Below, one piece after another: positions 11,970 through 23,887 of a stretch of DNA of 64,000 bases. A model generated the notes under the pieces. That model saw only the letters and a list, made by a program, of their open reading frames with translations, searched no databases and was not told the DNA's origin. The position numbers were made by a program, and so were the translations under genes. Numbering within the stretch: the stretch's first letter is position 1; each line of letters opens with the position of its first letter. This DNA comes from Capsicum annuum (taxonomy: Eukaryota; Streptophyta; Magnoliopsida; Solanales; Solanaceae): contig NC_061118.1 in NCBI RefSeq assembly GCF_002878395.1, positions 91,973,875 to 92,037,874 of the forward strand. Direction: 5' to 3'.

Positions 11970-13267
11970 ATGGCACCAAAAGGAAAGAACTCAAAATCCA
12001 CAAAGAAAGTGACCAAGGAAAGTGCATCTCGGAGACTCTTCAATGAAGAGTTCGATTATGAAAAGGTAGAGCCTCTGCTCAGGAAGAAAAAGAAGAAGCA
12101 AAGCTCTAAAAAACTCCACCACCCCCACCAGTTGAGGTGGAGGAGATTGAACAAAGTGACACTGACCCAACAACATCCAAGCATAAATCTTCAGAACAGT
12201 CGGTTTCTAAGAAACAAGTGTTTGAACATGCTGCATCTGAAGAGCATGATTCAGATTAACCTGAGTCTGAGGAACATGAGTCTGGGCAACCTAAATTCAA
12301 GGGACCATCTACTGAGTCCCCTTCTGCTGAGCCACAATATGAGAAAGACTCTCTGATTCAGAGAACTATGGTCAAATGCAAGAATCCTGAAGTCTGAGAT
12401 AGTACTAGATGAAAGATTCCCGAATCTCAAAAAATCTTCTTTAATAGGCTTCGCAGAACCAACAGGAGAGGTGTCAAGAGGTCAATCTTTAAGGAGAAGA
12501 GAATCATCACTAAGGGGCTGAGCAGGTACCTAGAAGTAAAGCAGACATTTCATGGCTATAATTTGGGATGGACTACACGAGGAGGAAATTCATTTTGCAT
12601 TACACTAGTTAGGGAGTTCCATGTAAACTACCAAGCTTTCTTGGAAAACATGTGTAGAGAAGGAGAGAAAGTAACTGACTAGCCTTTATTGGACAAAGTT
12701 TTGGTACGGGGTGTAATGGTGGATATTTCTGAAGCAACAATCAATAGATTCCTTCATGGCCCGAACTTCACTTCTCATGACACTTCACCTACTTTTATAC
12801 CTAATTGAAGCATTGGGAAAATTAGAGGAATTGGTTAGCCACACTCATAGCTGATAGGGAACTGGAATAGCTAACAAATCTAAGTAAAAGGATCATTAAA
12901 GCCTCTCTGAATTTAGAGGAAAAATTTTGGTAGGGTATTCTTCGTACTTGGTTAATGCCCACAGATGGTGATAATATTCTTAGGGATGATAAAGCAATAT
13001 TAGTCGCAAGTTTTGTCGCTAACCTCATACTGAAATTTTGAGAGATTGTTGCCAAAGAGATAAAAATTTGTATCTCGAGGAATGATACAGCATATCCCTT
13101 TCCTTGTTTAATTACAAGGCTGTGTAGGGCAGTAAACGTGCCAAAGATAGTAGGGTTAGAAGAAGAACTCCTTGCCAAGAAGACCCATAATCCTATCATA
13201 AATGAGGAAAATCAGCCAAGGCTAATGTTTAACAGAGGCACAGAGATTCCCACTGATCCACCGGTTA
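11970..13267 (+). pseudogene. Outer ORF3, first part (up to the Inner insertion)
   Basis: The start codon at 11970 gives a basic N-terminus (MAPKGKNSKSTKKVTKESA and a run of lysines near residues 37-42). A conserved domain follows at about 12540-13200: LVREFHVNYQAFLENM, VRGVMVDIS, INRFLHGP, LSKRIIKASLNLEEKFW, MPTDGDNILRDDKAILVASF and NDTAYPFPCLITRLCR. It resembles the domain labelled 'putative plant transposon protein' in many plant annotations, found in the env position of Athila-like and pol-less elements. I see no signal peptide or membrane span, so I would not call it an envelope protein. A frameshift near 12115 and stops near 12681, 12806, 12870, 12931 and 13039 break it. The frame is cut at 13267 by Inner and resumes at 23888. 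Its function is unknown. Confidence 0.7.
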
Positions 13268-13643
13268 TGTAATACCCCGCATGTTTCTAAGCTAGGAAGT
13301 GAATAAGTATTCCTATGTATGAAATATCCTATCCTGTGATTCATACTTAAGTACATAAGTTACAATGAATATCCTTGAGATAGGATAGCTTATGATGCAT
13401 TAAGTATGTTTGTATAAGTCACTTAAGGTAATACAAGCTAAGAGTTTTTGAATCCATCAAGTTTTAATGTTTGATTTTGCAAGGGTCATCTTTGAACGAG
13501 TATAACTTGATGTTAGTGTGGTATTTTGGCTGATTTAGACACACCAAATTGTAGATAATTGAATTATCTTTCCAATGATACCAAGTTCGCCTTAATCCAA
13601 TACCGGAGAAAAAAGTTATGCCCATTTTTGTGAGAGACAATAA

Positions 13644-13813
13644 GCATAGGCGATTGGTTAGGCGCCGCCCAACCCAAGCATAGGCGATAGGTTCGGAGCC
13701 GCCCAACCCAAGAATAGGCGATTGGTTAGGCACCGCCCAACATAAGCATAGGTGATTGGTTAGGCGCCGCCCAACCCAAGCGTAGGCGATCACTTGGGCG
13801 CCGCCTAAGTCAA
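13644..13813 (+). repeat. Five 34-bp GC-rich tandem repeats in the Inner 5' LTR
   Basis: Exact 34-bp period with units at 13644, 13678, 13712, 13746 and 13780. The unit core is AGGCGATTGGTTAGGCGCCG followed by CCCAACCCAA; the fifth unit diverges (CACTTGGGCGCCGCCTAAG). GGCGCC is palindromic and CpG-rich in a very A/T-rich surrounding. The array ends about 50 bases upstream of the TATA-like box. A minus-strand ORF across it (13464-13826) is a by-product of the repeat. Confidence 0.93.
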
Positions 13814-13864
13814 TTATAGGTGTCAAAAATACTCTATTTTGAGTTATTTTAAAGGTAATTAAGT

Positions 13865-13874
13865 CTTTAAATAC
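13865..13874 (+). promoter_or_regulatory. Putative TATA box of the Inner 5' LTR
   Basis: CTTTAAATAC lies downstream of the 34-bp array and is conserved in the 3' LTR (21760-21775 region). The assignment is by position and composition only. Confidence 0.45.
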
Positions 13875-16108
13875 TCCTTACACGTCCCTAAAATTAACCT
13901 TACGAAATATATAGCTTCTAAACATATTACAACCCTATTTTTCATCTCAAAAATCATCATCCAAGAGCACTAAAAGAGAAAAACAACTAGGGTTTCATAA
14001 TTAAGCTTGAAGATCTGATTGAAATTCCTCCATCAATCATCAAGAATCTTCTTTCTAAGGTATGCGTAGTTTTCATCCACGGATTCCTTTCATCCGTGGA
14101 GTTCAAGAATCAATATTTAAAATACAAAAGCTTGGTCAATTGTGGTGATATGATCATACCCATGTTGATGCTCGTTTGTTTTCCTCTTTTTCATTATAAA
14201 GTATGATTTCTATATTGTTGGGTGTTGATCATCATGTTGTTGATATTGGGTGATTCCCAAGATAGAATCTTTATATGTTTGTTTTGTGAATTCATGATAT
14301 CATATGAGTTCGAAACAAGTAAATTTGGTTGTTCATGATGTATAATTTGATGATTTCACCTATTCTTAAGATGTGCATGTAAGGTGTTTGATAAAATGCC
14401 TAAGAAACTAGAAATCATGCAATATAGCTAAATTGTGACTAAGTGGAGGATTCATGATATGCCCTTACATTCTAATGACTTCTATGTGGATAATGTGCCT
14501 TGTAAATATTGTTGGAATTCTCATGAACTACTCTTATAAGATTATTCTATGTTTACTTGTAAATCCTACTTATGAACAAGATGTATGATAACCATGCAAT
14601 CCACATGAACTTCCATGCTATTGGTATGTGTTGCCAATATGATTATGCAATGAACATGATATTAAGATTGTGAAAGTATTTTAATGTGATATGAAATTCT
14701 TTCCATGCAATACGTTGTTGATAACCATGCTTAGTATGAGATCCCTACTTATGAAATTATAAATTACGGACTCTACTCTTATGATCAAGTCAGTCATGTG
14801 TGTCAGTTTCCTCCATAGAGTCCTGGGGGTACTTGTACCCGAAAACTATAGCTATGTGCCTAGATCCATGTCATGTTTCAAGATATCCAAAGTCAAGATA
14901 TGATTATATAGAATTCAGTCAGTCATGTAACTCAGGAAAACCTAATGATCTTAGTCATTTGTCAGATATCAGTAATATTCTGCCAGTCAATGGAATTCAG
15001 TAAGATTAAGTCATGCGCAATTAGTTATTTATGTCCAGTCCCTCCATATGGGAGAAGAGGTTAGCACCGAGTGAACCCAAGGATGGAAACTCATCCGCCA
15101 GTTCAAAGTGTGATTCTTAGTAGCAATCCTTGTGTTCCAGAACTACGTAGACAGTGTAAGTTGAGACATCTTAACCCGTCAGATTAGGGTTGATGAGGTG
15201 GATTAACCCATTAGTTTAGGGTTCCTACCGTTCTCATTGAGTACCCGCCAGATAAGGGCCACTCACAGGCTACTGTGGCACGGTATTAACACCCCTCCAG
15301 TTGAGGCAGAGAATGGACCCCAGCTTAGCCATAACGGCATACATGGCGTATGCCGGTTAAACACTACTTCCCATAATTTTAGTATCAGTAAAAGAACTCA
15401 GGGCGTTCTTCATATTTTAGTATATACAGAACTGTCAGATACAGTCGTCCATGTTATCAGTTTCAGTATCAGTCATGACAGTTATCAGTAAACCATGTAT
15501 TAGCTTACACGTCATGCTATCACGTATTCACTGTCCCAGTTTCTATATATGTGTGTTTGCACTCCCACGTTCATATTAGTCAGTCAGTGTTGTTCATGCA
15601 TGAAACCCTTTATGTTCAGCCTACCTTCCTCGTATACTCAGTGCTCCAGTTGTACTGACGCATTTGCGCTATGGTGCTTTCTTTTCATGTTACACCATAG
15701 GTTCCGAGACACGAGCTCCAGCCCAGCAGTAGTGGTAGCATTCTAGTCGCAGAGACACAGTGAGTCCTCATTGATTTAAGGAAAATATAATTTGATATAT
15801 TTATTTGTTTCTTCAGTTCAATTTTACGGAGTTAGTTGGAGACATGTTCCTTTAACTCCTTATTCAATAGTTTAGAGGCTTCAGATTTATGTTCAGATTT
15901 ACGTTCAGATTGAGTTGTTTTGGGTATTTTCACCCATATGGTTTTATTCAGTTGAAACTTATGGCCTTACAGTTCCATGTATTCCATATTATTATATCAT
16001 GATTTGCAGTATACAGGTACAGATATCAGTCATGGGTTAGCTTGTGGTCCTTCGAGGTCATGAGCACTGTGTAGCATTCTGGTTTAGCGAATCGGGGTGT
16101 TACAAACT

Positions 16109-16121
16109 TGGTATTAGAGCC
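16109..16121 (+). promoter_or_regulatory. Primer binding site of Inner (tRNA-iMet)
   Basis: TGGTATTAGAGCC begins four bases after the LTR end. It is the iMet complement TGGTATCAGAGCC with one C-to-T change. Confidence 0.9.
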
Positions 16122-16322
16122 TAAGGTTCAATAAAGTCCTAAGAAGTTTAAAACCCGCATCTAGTAGAGTCTTGTACATGGGTGCGTTGCACGCCACATT
16201 TATGTACGAGAGGCTATAAGATGTTTTAGGAACAGTCCTCTTTCTTCATTATTCATGTCATGCTAGTGAGCATAATCACAAGTTATACTCTAAGTCTAAT
16301 CCATTCTTTGCTTATTCCAGAC

Positions 16323-17345
16323 TGTGGCCCAAAGAGAAGAAACCAACCAGCTCCTCAACCTGAAGATCCTTTGGGTGAACATGTTTCCCATGCGGAGTTT
16401 AGAGCCACATTTACCACACTTGCTCAGTCCATGGCTACACAGAATGAATGGCCACCAGTCATTCTGGCCAATCCAGTGGCCACTCCCAAAGCAACTAGGG
16501 TTCGGGCTTCACCTAGATGAACCCTCCATCTTTCCATGGGTCTAAGTCTGATGAGGACCCTCAGGAGTTCATTGACCAAGTCCAGAAGGTCATTGACATT
16601 ATGGGTGTTACTTCTATTGAGAGTGTTGAGTTATTCACCTACCAGTTACAGGATGTTGCTTATGATTGGTACAAATAGTAAAAGTCTAAGAGGTCAAATG
16701 ATACAGGCCCTATCGAGTGGGAGGAATTTGTCACAGCCTTCTTAGACAGATTCTTTCCTTAAGAGCTGAGGGAAGCCAAAGTTCTTGAGTTCATCAACCT
16801 CAGGCAGGAGAATATGATGGTTAGGGAGTATTCCATCAGATTTACTCAGCTATCCAGGTATGCTCCTCATGTGATTGCAGACAATAGAGCTAAGATGAGC
16901 AAGTTCGTGTCAGGGGTCAATGATAGCGTGGTAAATGAGTGTAGGTCTGCGATGCTGATCGGCGATATGAGCTTAGCAAGACTCATGACCCATGCCTAGC
17001 AAGTAGAAGAGTAAAAGTTTAAGACTAGGGAGAGGCAGAACAAGTGAGCAAGGTCAGGTAATTTCAACTTTGCTCACCCCAAGTCAGATGGAGAAAACTG
17101 TTCACAGTTTCGCTCTAAGTCAGTCGTTCCAACTTCTTCCTCTGCTAGTGCTCCAGTTCTGAAGTTCAGAGACGGCAATAGAAACTAAGCGCCAGGCTCT
17201 AAATTTTAGGGCAGTGTTAGCAATCCTCGAACAAATACCCTTTGTCAGACTTGTGGTAAGAATAACAAGGGCATTTGCAGAGCCAGTAGTGATGTCTATT
17301 TTGGTTGTGGCAAGCCAGGCCACAGGATTAGGGAGTGTCTGCAAT
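16323..17345 (+). pseudogene. Inner gag
   Basis: The capsid and nucleocapsid region of the chromovirus. It opens with PKRRNQPAPQPEDPLGEHVS, but the expected start codon reads TGT, so initiation is lost. The core domain follows: PPSFHGSKSDEDPQEFIDQV, YQLQDVAYDWYK and then a stop near 16678. The readable stretch 16814-16999 has MVREYSIRFTQLSRYAP. The zinc knuckle at 17297-17338 reads YFGCGKPGHRIREC, with the first zinc-binding Cys changed to Tyr. A second Cys-rich motif (CQTCGKNNKGIC) lies just upstream. Frameshifts near 16540 and 17200 add to the damage. Confidence 0.88.
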
Positions 17346-17900
17346 CAAGTCTTCAGGGTCAGTGAAATCATTCTACAACTCAGTCCAGTCGCCCGAACCA
17401 ACAGGGTGCCATTTCCAGTGCTACCAGTGTACAACGCCCAAACAAACTCTATGTTCTTCAGTCCTGGTAGGATCAGGAAAATTCTCCTGATGTCATTACT
17501 GGTACATTACAAATTTTGCATGTTCATGTATCTACTTTGCTAGACCTAGGTGCATCTCTGTCTTTTCTTACTCTATACATAGCAGGCGATTTCGAAATCA
17601 ATTCCAAAGTCCTAGTAGAATCCTTCTCAGTCTCTACCCCAATGGGTAAAACCATCACAGCTCGACGGGTATACAGGAACTACCTAATTATTATATCTCA
17701 GAAATCTATATCAGCAAATTTAGTGGAGTTAGAGATGACCAATTTTGATGTCATTCTCATCATGGATTGGCTTTATTCCTGCTAAGCCACAGTCGACTGC
17801 AAAAACAGGATAGTTCAGTTTCAGTTTCAGTATGAGCCCGTCCTAGAGTGGAAGGGTAGCATTTCAGCGTTCAGGGGTCAACTTGTTTCCTACCTTCGGG
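17346..17900 (+). pseudogene. Inner protease region
   Basis: Retroviral-type aspartic protease. The active-site triad region reads LLDLGASLSF near 17536-17565, followed by NFDVILIMDWLYSC near 17740-17785 (family form: VILGMDWL), then a stop. The protease would have processed the Gag-Pol polyprotein. The stop at 17783 and frameshifts separate it from RT. Confidence 0.8.
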
Positions 17901-17920
17901 CAAGGAAAATAATTTCTAAG

Positions 17921-19340
17921 ATGTGTGTGCATCATCTCGTGGATGTTAAACACTCCAGTTCTGAATATGCCATCCTCAAAACAGTCCCAGTTATTAATGA
18001 ATACTCAGATGTCTTTCCCGAAGATCTTCCGAGCATTCCTCCCGAAAGGGAAATAGACTTTGGCATAGACTTTCTTCCGGATACTCAACCTATTTCTATA
18101 CTGCCATATATAATGGCACTAGTAGAACTCAAGGAACTGAAAGATCAGTTGAAGGATCTCTTAGGTAAGGGATTTATCAGACCCAGCATTTCTCCATGGG
18201 GTGCAACAGTATTATTCGTGCGTAAGAAAGATAGTTCTCTCAGGATGTGTATTGATTACCGTCAACTCAACAAGGTCATGGTCAAGAACAGATATCCTCT
18301 TTCCAGGATTGATGATCTATTCGACCAACTTCAGGGTGCCAGTTACTTCTCCAAGATAGACCTCAAATCAGGCTATCATCAGCTCAGAGTTAAAGGATGT
18401 GACATTTCGAAGACAGCTTTCCGTACTCGATATGGTCACTTCTAATTTTTAGTCATGTCATTTGGTCTTACCAATTCCCCTGTAACTATTATGAATTTGA
18501 TGAACCGTGTGTTCAAGAAGTACTTAGACATGTTTGTCATAGTCTTCATAGATGATATTCTGGTCTATTCTCACACAGAGCATGATCATGCAGACTATCT
18601 CAGGATTGTTCTTCAGACTCTCAGGGATCACCAATTATTCGCTAAGTTCATCAAGTGCAAATTTTAGCTAAGATCAGTAGCATTCCTTGGCCATATTATT
18701 TCCAGTGATGGAATTAGAGTAGATCTTCAAAAAACCGAGGCAGTAAGAAACTGGCCTAGACCCTCATCTCCATCAAATATTAATAGTTTCTTGGGTTTGG
18801 CTGGCTATTACAGACTGTTTGTCAAGGGATTTTATACTATTACATCTCCCATATCTAGATTGACTCAGAAAAAGATTAAGTTTCAGTGGTCAGATTCATG
18901 TGAGAAGAGCTTTCAAGAGTTGAAGACTCGACTCACCTCTGCTCCAGTTCTAGCTATTCCAGATAGTTTAGACAGTTTTGTAGTCTATTGTGACACATCT
19001 AGAGTGGGTTTAGGTTGTGTCCTCATGCAGTATGGTAAGGTCATAGCCTACGCCTCTAGACAGTTAAAGCCACATGAGAAGAATTATCCTACTCATGATC
19101 TTGAGTTAGCAGCGGTAGTTTTTGCCTTGAAGATTTAGAGGCATTATCTCTATGGAGTTCATGTAGATGTCTTCACAAACCATAAAAGCCTCCAGTATGT
19201 CTTTTCCCAGAAAGATCTCAATCTTCTCCAGAGAAAGTAGTTAGAGCTCTTGAACGATTATGAAATGAGTATTCTTTATCATTCGGGCAAGGCCAATGTT
19301 ATGTTCGACGCTCTTAGTCGACTCTTCCTGGGTAGTATTT
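17921..19340 (+). pseudogene. Inner reverse transcriptase and RNase H
   Basis: RT is in two frames split by a stop at 18443 ([17 protein letters not shown], in the place of a Glu codon). It shows [33 protein letters not shown] and the catalytic FIDDILVYS near 18550-18577, so the Asp pair is retained. The thumb/connection at 18791-18850 has [14 protein letters not shown]. RNase H at 18950-19330 shows [31 protein letters not shown], a mutated [11 protein letters not shown] (Asp changed to Asn) and ILYHSGKANVMFDALSRL. Stops near 18665, 19136 and 19240 prevent translation. Confidence 0.92.
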
Positions 19341-19589
19341 CTCACATTAAGGATAGTAAGAAAAAGATGGCTCAGGAGATCCATCAGCTTGCCAGACTAG
19401 GCTTTCCCTTAGTCGATTCTTCTGAGGGTGGTGTATGTGTTCATAGTAGTTCAGAGTCATCTCTAGTTTCTGAGGTGAAAGAGAAACAAGAAAGGGATCC
19501 TAGCCTTGTCAAGCTTAAAGAGTCAGTTCAGAATCAGAAAGTTGAGGTTTTCTCCAAGAGGGAGATGGTGTTCTTCGTTGTCAGGTTCA

Positions 19590-20430
19590 TCTATGTGTTC
19601 TAGGTGTAGATGAATTGAGGCAGCGAATACTTGCAGAAGCGCATGGTGCGTGATGCTCTATTCATCCAGGGGCCACTAAGATGTACTGCGACATGCGGGA
19701 GATCTATTAGTGAAGTGGGATGAAGAGAGATATTGCAGAGTTTGTGGCTAAGTGCTCTACATATCAGCAGGTTAAGATAGAGCATCAAAAGCCTAGTGGT
19801 TCCATGCAAGAGTTTTCCATTCCTAGTTGGAAGTAGGAAGAAGTTAACATGGACTTCGTGATGGGTTTTCCTAGAACTCATCATCAGCATGATTCAGTCT
19901 GGGTCATATAGATAGAATAACCAAGTCAGCTTATTTTCTTCCTATTCGTACTTTTTATTTAGCCGAGGATCATGCCAAACTCTATATCAGGGAGTTGGTC
20001 AGATTACATCATGTTCCACTATCTATCATCTCAGACAGAGGTACCCAATTCACTTCTCACTTTTGGAAAGCATTCCAAAAGGGTCTCGGTACCTCAGTCC
20101 ATCTCAGCACAGCATTTCATCCTCAGATAGATGGTCAAACAGAGAGGACCATTCAGACTCTTGAAGATATGCTAAGGACGTGTGCAATTGACTTCAAGGG
20201 AAGTTAGGACGACCACTTGCCTTTGATTGAGTTTGCATACAACAACAGCTATCATTCTAGTATTCAGATAGCTCCATTCTAAGCTCTTTATGGTAGGAGA
20301 TGTAGATCTCTGATTTGTTGCTTTGAAGTTAGTGAGGCCTCAATCATAGGTCTTGACTTAGTATTTGACACCTCAGAGAAAGTTCAGTTGATCAGAGAGA
20401 GACTCAGGGCTGCTTAGAGCCAACAGAAGT
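19590..20430 (+). pseudogene. Inner integrase
   Basis: DDE integrase. The N-terminal zinc-binding region has EAHGA-stop-CSIHPG (both His kept) and KCSTYQQVK (second Cys changed to Tyr). The catalytic core keeps all three acidic residues: the first Asp in MDFVMGFP (19851-19874), the second in IISDRGTQFTS (about 20028-20060) and the Glu in GQTERTIQTL (about 20130-20160). Stops near 19845, 19910 and 20205 interrupt it. Catalytic residues surviving despite the stops suggests relatively recent loss of function. Confidence 0.9.
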
Positions 20431-20499
20431 CCTTTGCAGATATTCATAGCAAGGATCACGAGTTCAAGGTCAATGACTATGTCTATCTTAAGATCTCTC

Positions 20500-20924
20500 C
20501 CATGAAGGGAGTGAAGAGGTTCGACAAGAAAGGGAAACTCAGTCCCCGGTATGTCGGTCCCTTCAGAATTCTTTGTCTCTTAGGCAAGGTAGCTTATGAG
20601 CTTGAGTTCCCTTCAAATCTAGCCTCAGTCCATCCGGTCTTCCATGTTTCTTTGCTAAAGAAGTGCATAGGTGACCCAACAGTTTTTGTCCCTATTTAGA
20701 GCATCAATATTCAGAACAGCCTCTCTTATGAAGAGATTCCAGTTGAAATCTTAGATTATCAGACTCGTAGATTGAGGAACAAGAAAGTCCCTCTAGTCAA
20801 GGTTCTCTGGCAAAATCAATCTCATAAGGGAGCTACTTGGGAAGCAAAAGCAGATATGCGTACCAAGTATCCTCACCTCTTCCCTGCCAATTCAGATCAA
20901 GCTCAAGGTAATAGTTCTCCTTAA
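20500..20924 (+). pseudogene. Inner integrase C-terminus with chromodomain-like tail
   Basis: The GPY/F-type module reads [20 protein letters not shown], then HPVFHVSLLKKCIGDP. The chromodomain-like tail begins near 20718 (SYEEIPVEILDYQTRRLRNK) and continues [10 protein letters not shown] ... GATWEAKADM to the stop at 20922-20924. Such tails are known in Tekay/Del chromoviruses and can direct insertion into heterochromatin. Only one stop (20696-20698) separates the two halves. Confidence 0.85.
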
Positions 20925-21124
20925 TCTTATTCAGTTTCACGTTCATGTTTCCAATATAAACTTGGTACCTATTAACCATTTCATACTCAGTCATGCATTC
21001 ATGTGTCAGTTGTCTGTGCATCAGATATGCACGAGTTCAGTATGTTTAGCTTGTCAGTCATAAGATCAAGTTGTAGTTCTTCATGTTCAGTTCAGCTTTT
21101 ATTGTCTTGTATCCCTTCTCAGTA

Positions 21125-21164
21125 AATTCTCATTCGAGGATGAATAATCCCAACGGGGAGATAT
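21125..21164 (+). promoter_or_regulatory. Polypurine tract region of Inner
   Basis: Sequence CATTCGAGGATGAATAATCC, then CAACGGGGAGATAT, directly abuts the 3' LTR. It is the expected plus-strand primer site and is close to the GGGGGAGATAT of element F. Confidence 0.8.
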
Positions 21165-23887
21165 TATAATACCCCACATGTTTCTAAGCTAGGAAGTGAA
21201 TAAGTATTCCTATGTATGAAATCTCCTATCCTATGATTCATACTTAAGTACATGACTTACAATGAATATCCTAGTGATAGGATATTTTATGATGCATTAA
21301 GCATATTCATATGAGTCACTTAAGGTAATATAAGCTAAGAGGTTTTGAATCCATCAAGTTTTAGTATTCGATTTTGCAAGAGTCACCTTTGAACTAGTAT
21401 AACTCGATTTTAATGTGTTATTTTGGCTGATTTAGACCAACCAAATTATAGAGAATCGAATTAGCTTTCCAACGATACCAAGTTCACCTTAATCCAATAC
21501 CCGAGCAAAAAGTTATGCCCATTTTCGTGAGAGACAGTAAGCATAGGCGATTGGTTAGGCGCCGCCCAACCCAAGCATAGGCGATTGACTAGGCGCTGTC
21601 CAACCCAAGCATAGGCGATTATTTAGGCACTGTCCAACCCAAGCATAGGTGATTAGTTAGGCTCCGCGAAACCCAAGCATAGGCAACCACTTGGGCACTG
21701 CCTAAGTCAATTCCAGGTGTCAAAAACACTCCGTTTTGAGTTATTTTAAAGGTAATTAAGTCTTTAAATACTCCTTACACGTCCCTAAACTTAACCCTAT
21801 GAAATATATAGCTTCTAAACATATTACAATCCTATTTTTCAACTCAAAGCTCATCATCCAAGAGCACTAAAGGACAAAAATAACTAGGGTTGCATAATTA
21901 AGCTTGAAGATCCGATTTCAAGGAAATTCCTCCATCAATCATCAAGAATCTTCCTTCTAAGGTATGCGTAGTGTTCATCCACGGATTTCTTTCATCCGTG
22001 GATTTCAAGAATCAATCTTTAAAATACAAAAGCTTGGTTCATTGTGGTGATATGATCATACCCATGTTGATGCTCGTTTGTTTTCCTCTTTTTCATTATA
22101 AAGTATGATTTCTATATTGTTGGGTGTTGATGATCATGTTGTTGATATTGGGTGATTCCCAAGATGGAATCTTTATATGTTTGTTTTGTGAATTCATGAT
22201 ATCATATGAGTTGGAAATATGTAAATTTGGTTGTTCATGATGTATAATTTGATGATTTCACCTATACTTAAGATGTGCATATAAGGTGTTTGATAAAATG
22301 CCTAAGAAACTAGAAATCATGCAATATAGCTAAATTGTGACTAAGTGGAGGATTCATGATATGCCCTTACGTTCCAATGACTTCTATGTGGATAATGTGC
22401 CTTGTAAATGTTGTTGGAATACTCATGAACTATTCTTATAAGATTATTCTATGTTTACTTGCAAATCCTACTTATGAACAAGATGTATGATAACCATGTA
22501 ATCCACATGAACTTCCATGCTATTGGTATGTGCTGCCAATATGATTATGCAATGAACATGATATTAAGATTGTGCAAGTACTTCCATACGATATGAAATT
22601 CTTTCCATGCAATACGTTGTTGATAACCATGCTTAGTATGAGATCCCTACTTATGATATTATAAATTATGGACTCTACTCTTATGATCAAGTCAGTCATG
22701 TGTGTCAGTTTCCTTCCATCGAGTCCTGGGGGTACTTGTACCCAAAAACTATAGCTGTTTGCCTAGATCCATGTCATGTTTCACGATATCAAAAGTCAAG
22801 CTATGATTATATAGACTTCAGTCAGTCATGTGACTCAGGAAAATCTTATGATCTTAGTCAGTTGTTAGATATCAGTAACATTCTGCCAGTCAACGGAATT
22901 CAGTAAGATTAAGTTATGCACAGTCAGTTATTCATATCCAATCCCTCCAGATGGGAGTAGAGGTTAGCACCGAGTGAACCCAAGGATGGGAACTCACCCG
23001 CCAGTTCAGGGTGTGATTCTTAGTAGCAATCCTTGTGTTCCAGAACTACATAGCCAGCGTAGGTTGAGACATCTTAACCCATCAGATTAGGGTTGATGAG
23101 GTGGCTTAACCTGTCAGTTTAGGGTTCCCACCGTTCTCATTGAGTACTCGCCAAATAAGGGTCACTCATAGGCTGTCCTTACCCATGGCAAGGTATTGAC
23201 ACCCCTCCAATTGGGGCAGAGATTGGACCCCCACTTAGCCATAACAGCATACATGGGGCATGTCGGTTAAACACTACTTCCCACAGTTTCAGTATCAGTG
23301 AAAGAACTCAGGGCAGGACTGTCAGATATAGTCGTCCATGTTATCAGTTTCAGTATCAGTCATGACAGTTATCATTAAACCATGTATTAGCTTACAGGTT
23401 ATGCTATCATGTATTCACGGTCCTAGTTTCTATATATGTGTGTTTGCACTCCCACATTCATTTTAGTCAGTCGGTGTTGTTCATGCATGAAACCCTTTAT
23501 GTTCAGCCTACCTTCCTCGTATGCTCAGTACTCCAATTGTACTGACACATTTGTGCTATGGTGCTTTCTTTTCATGTTACACCATAGGTTCTGAGACATG
23601 AGCTCCAGCTTAGCAGTAGCGGTGGCATTCCTTCAACTCCTTATTCAAATAGTTTAGAGGCTTTCAGATTTATGTTCAGATTTACGTTCAGATTGAGTTG
23701 TTTTGGGTATTTTCACCCACATGGTTTTACTCAGTTGAACCTTATGGCCTTACAGTTCCAAATATTCCATATTATTATATCATGATTTGTAGTATACAGG
23801 TACAGATATCAGTCATGGGTTAGCTTGTGGTCCCTCGGGGTCATGAGCATCGTGTAGCATTCCGGTTCAGCGAATCGGGGTACTACA
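21165..23887 (+). repeat. Inner 3' LTR (2723 bp)
   Basis: Starts TATAATACCCC (the second base mutated from G) and ends GGGGTACTACA. It is shorter than the 5' LTR because of at least two deletions: near 23310 (about 25-30 bases) and near 23635 (about 110 bases). It carries its own five-unit array at 21541-21710. Confidence 0.95.
21541..21710 (+). repeat. Five 34-bp tandem repeats in the Inner 3' LTR
   Basis: Units start at 21541, 21575, 21609, 21643 and 21677, the same number and period as in the 5' LTR. Many CpG sites seen in the 5' copy are changed to TpG or CpA here (for example GCGCTGTCC and GCACTGTCC for GCGCCGCCC), as cytosine methylation would cause. Confidence 0.93.

Larger units (their letters stand above)
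13268..16104 (+). repeat. Inner 5' LTR (2837 bp)
   Basis: Runs from TGTAATACCCC to GGGGTGTTACA and is directly followed by AACTTGGTATTAGAGCC. It matches 21165-23887 throughout. It contains the 34-bp tandem array at 13644-13813 and a TATA-like CTTTAAATAC at 13865-13874. It retains segments that the 3' LTR has lost, notably about 110 bases around 15740-15860. Confidence 0.95.
13268..23887 (+). mobile_element. Inner: Tekay/Del-type chromovirus nested in Outer ORF3
   Basis: A 10.6-kb LTR retrotransposon with direct LTRs (13268-16104, 21165-23887), an iMet-type primer site, gag, protease, RT-RNase H, integrase and a C-terminal chromodomain-like region, then a polypurine tract. The target-site duplication GGTTA is present on both sides (13263-13267 and 23888-23892). 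LTR termini are TGTAATACCCC and TACTACA/TGTTACA, with the 5' base pair of the 3' LTR mutated to TA. By hand count, the first 120 bases of the LTRs differ at about eight places, many of them G-to-A or C-to-T. Stops disrupt all ORFs. Confidence 0.95.

Noticed and set aside
11970..13267. ORF3 as an envelope protein (endogenous retrovirus)
   Set aside because: There is no signal peptide, no transmembrane segment and no glycoprotein features; the protein is basic and charged.
13464..13826. 120-codon minus-strand ORF with repeated AYAWVGRRLTN peptide
   Set aside because: It is the antisense reading of the 34-bp LTR tandem array. The 34-bp unit changes frame each copy, the 3' LTR does not keep the ORF, and there is no similarity to a protein family.
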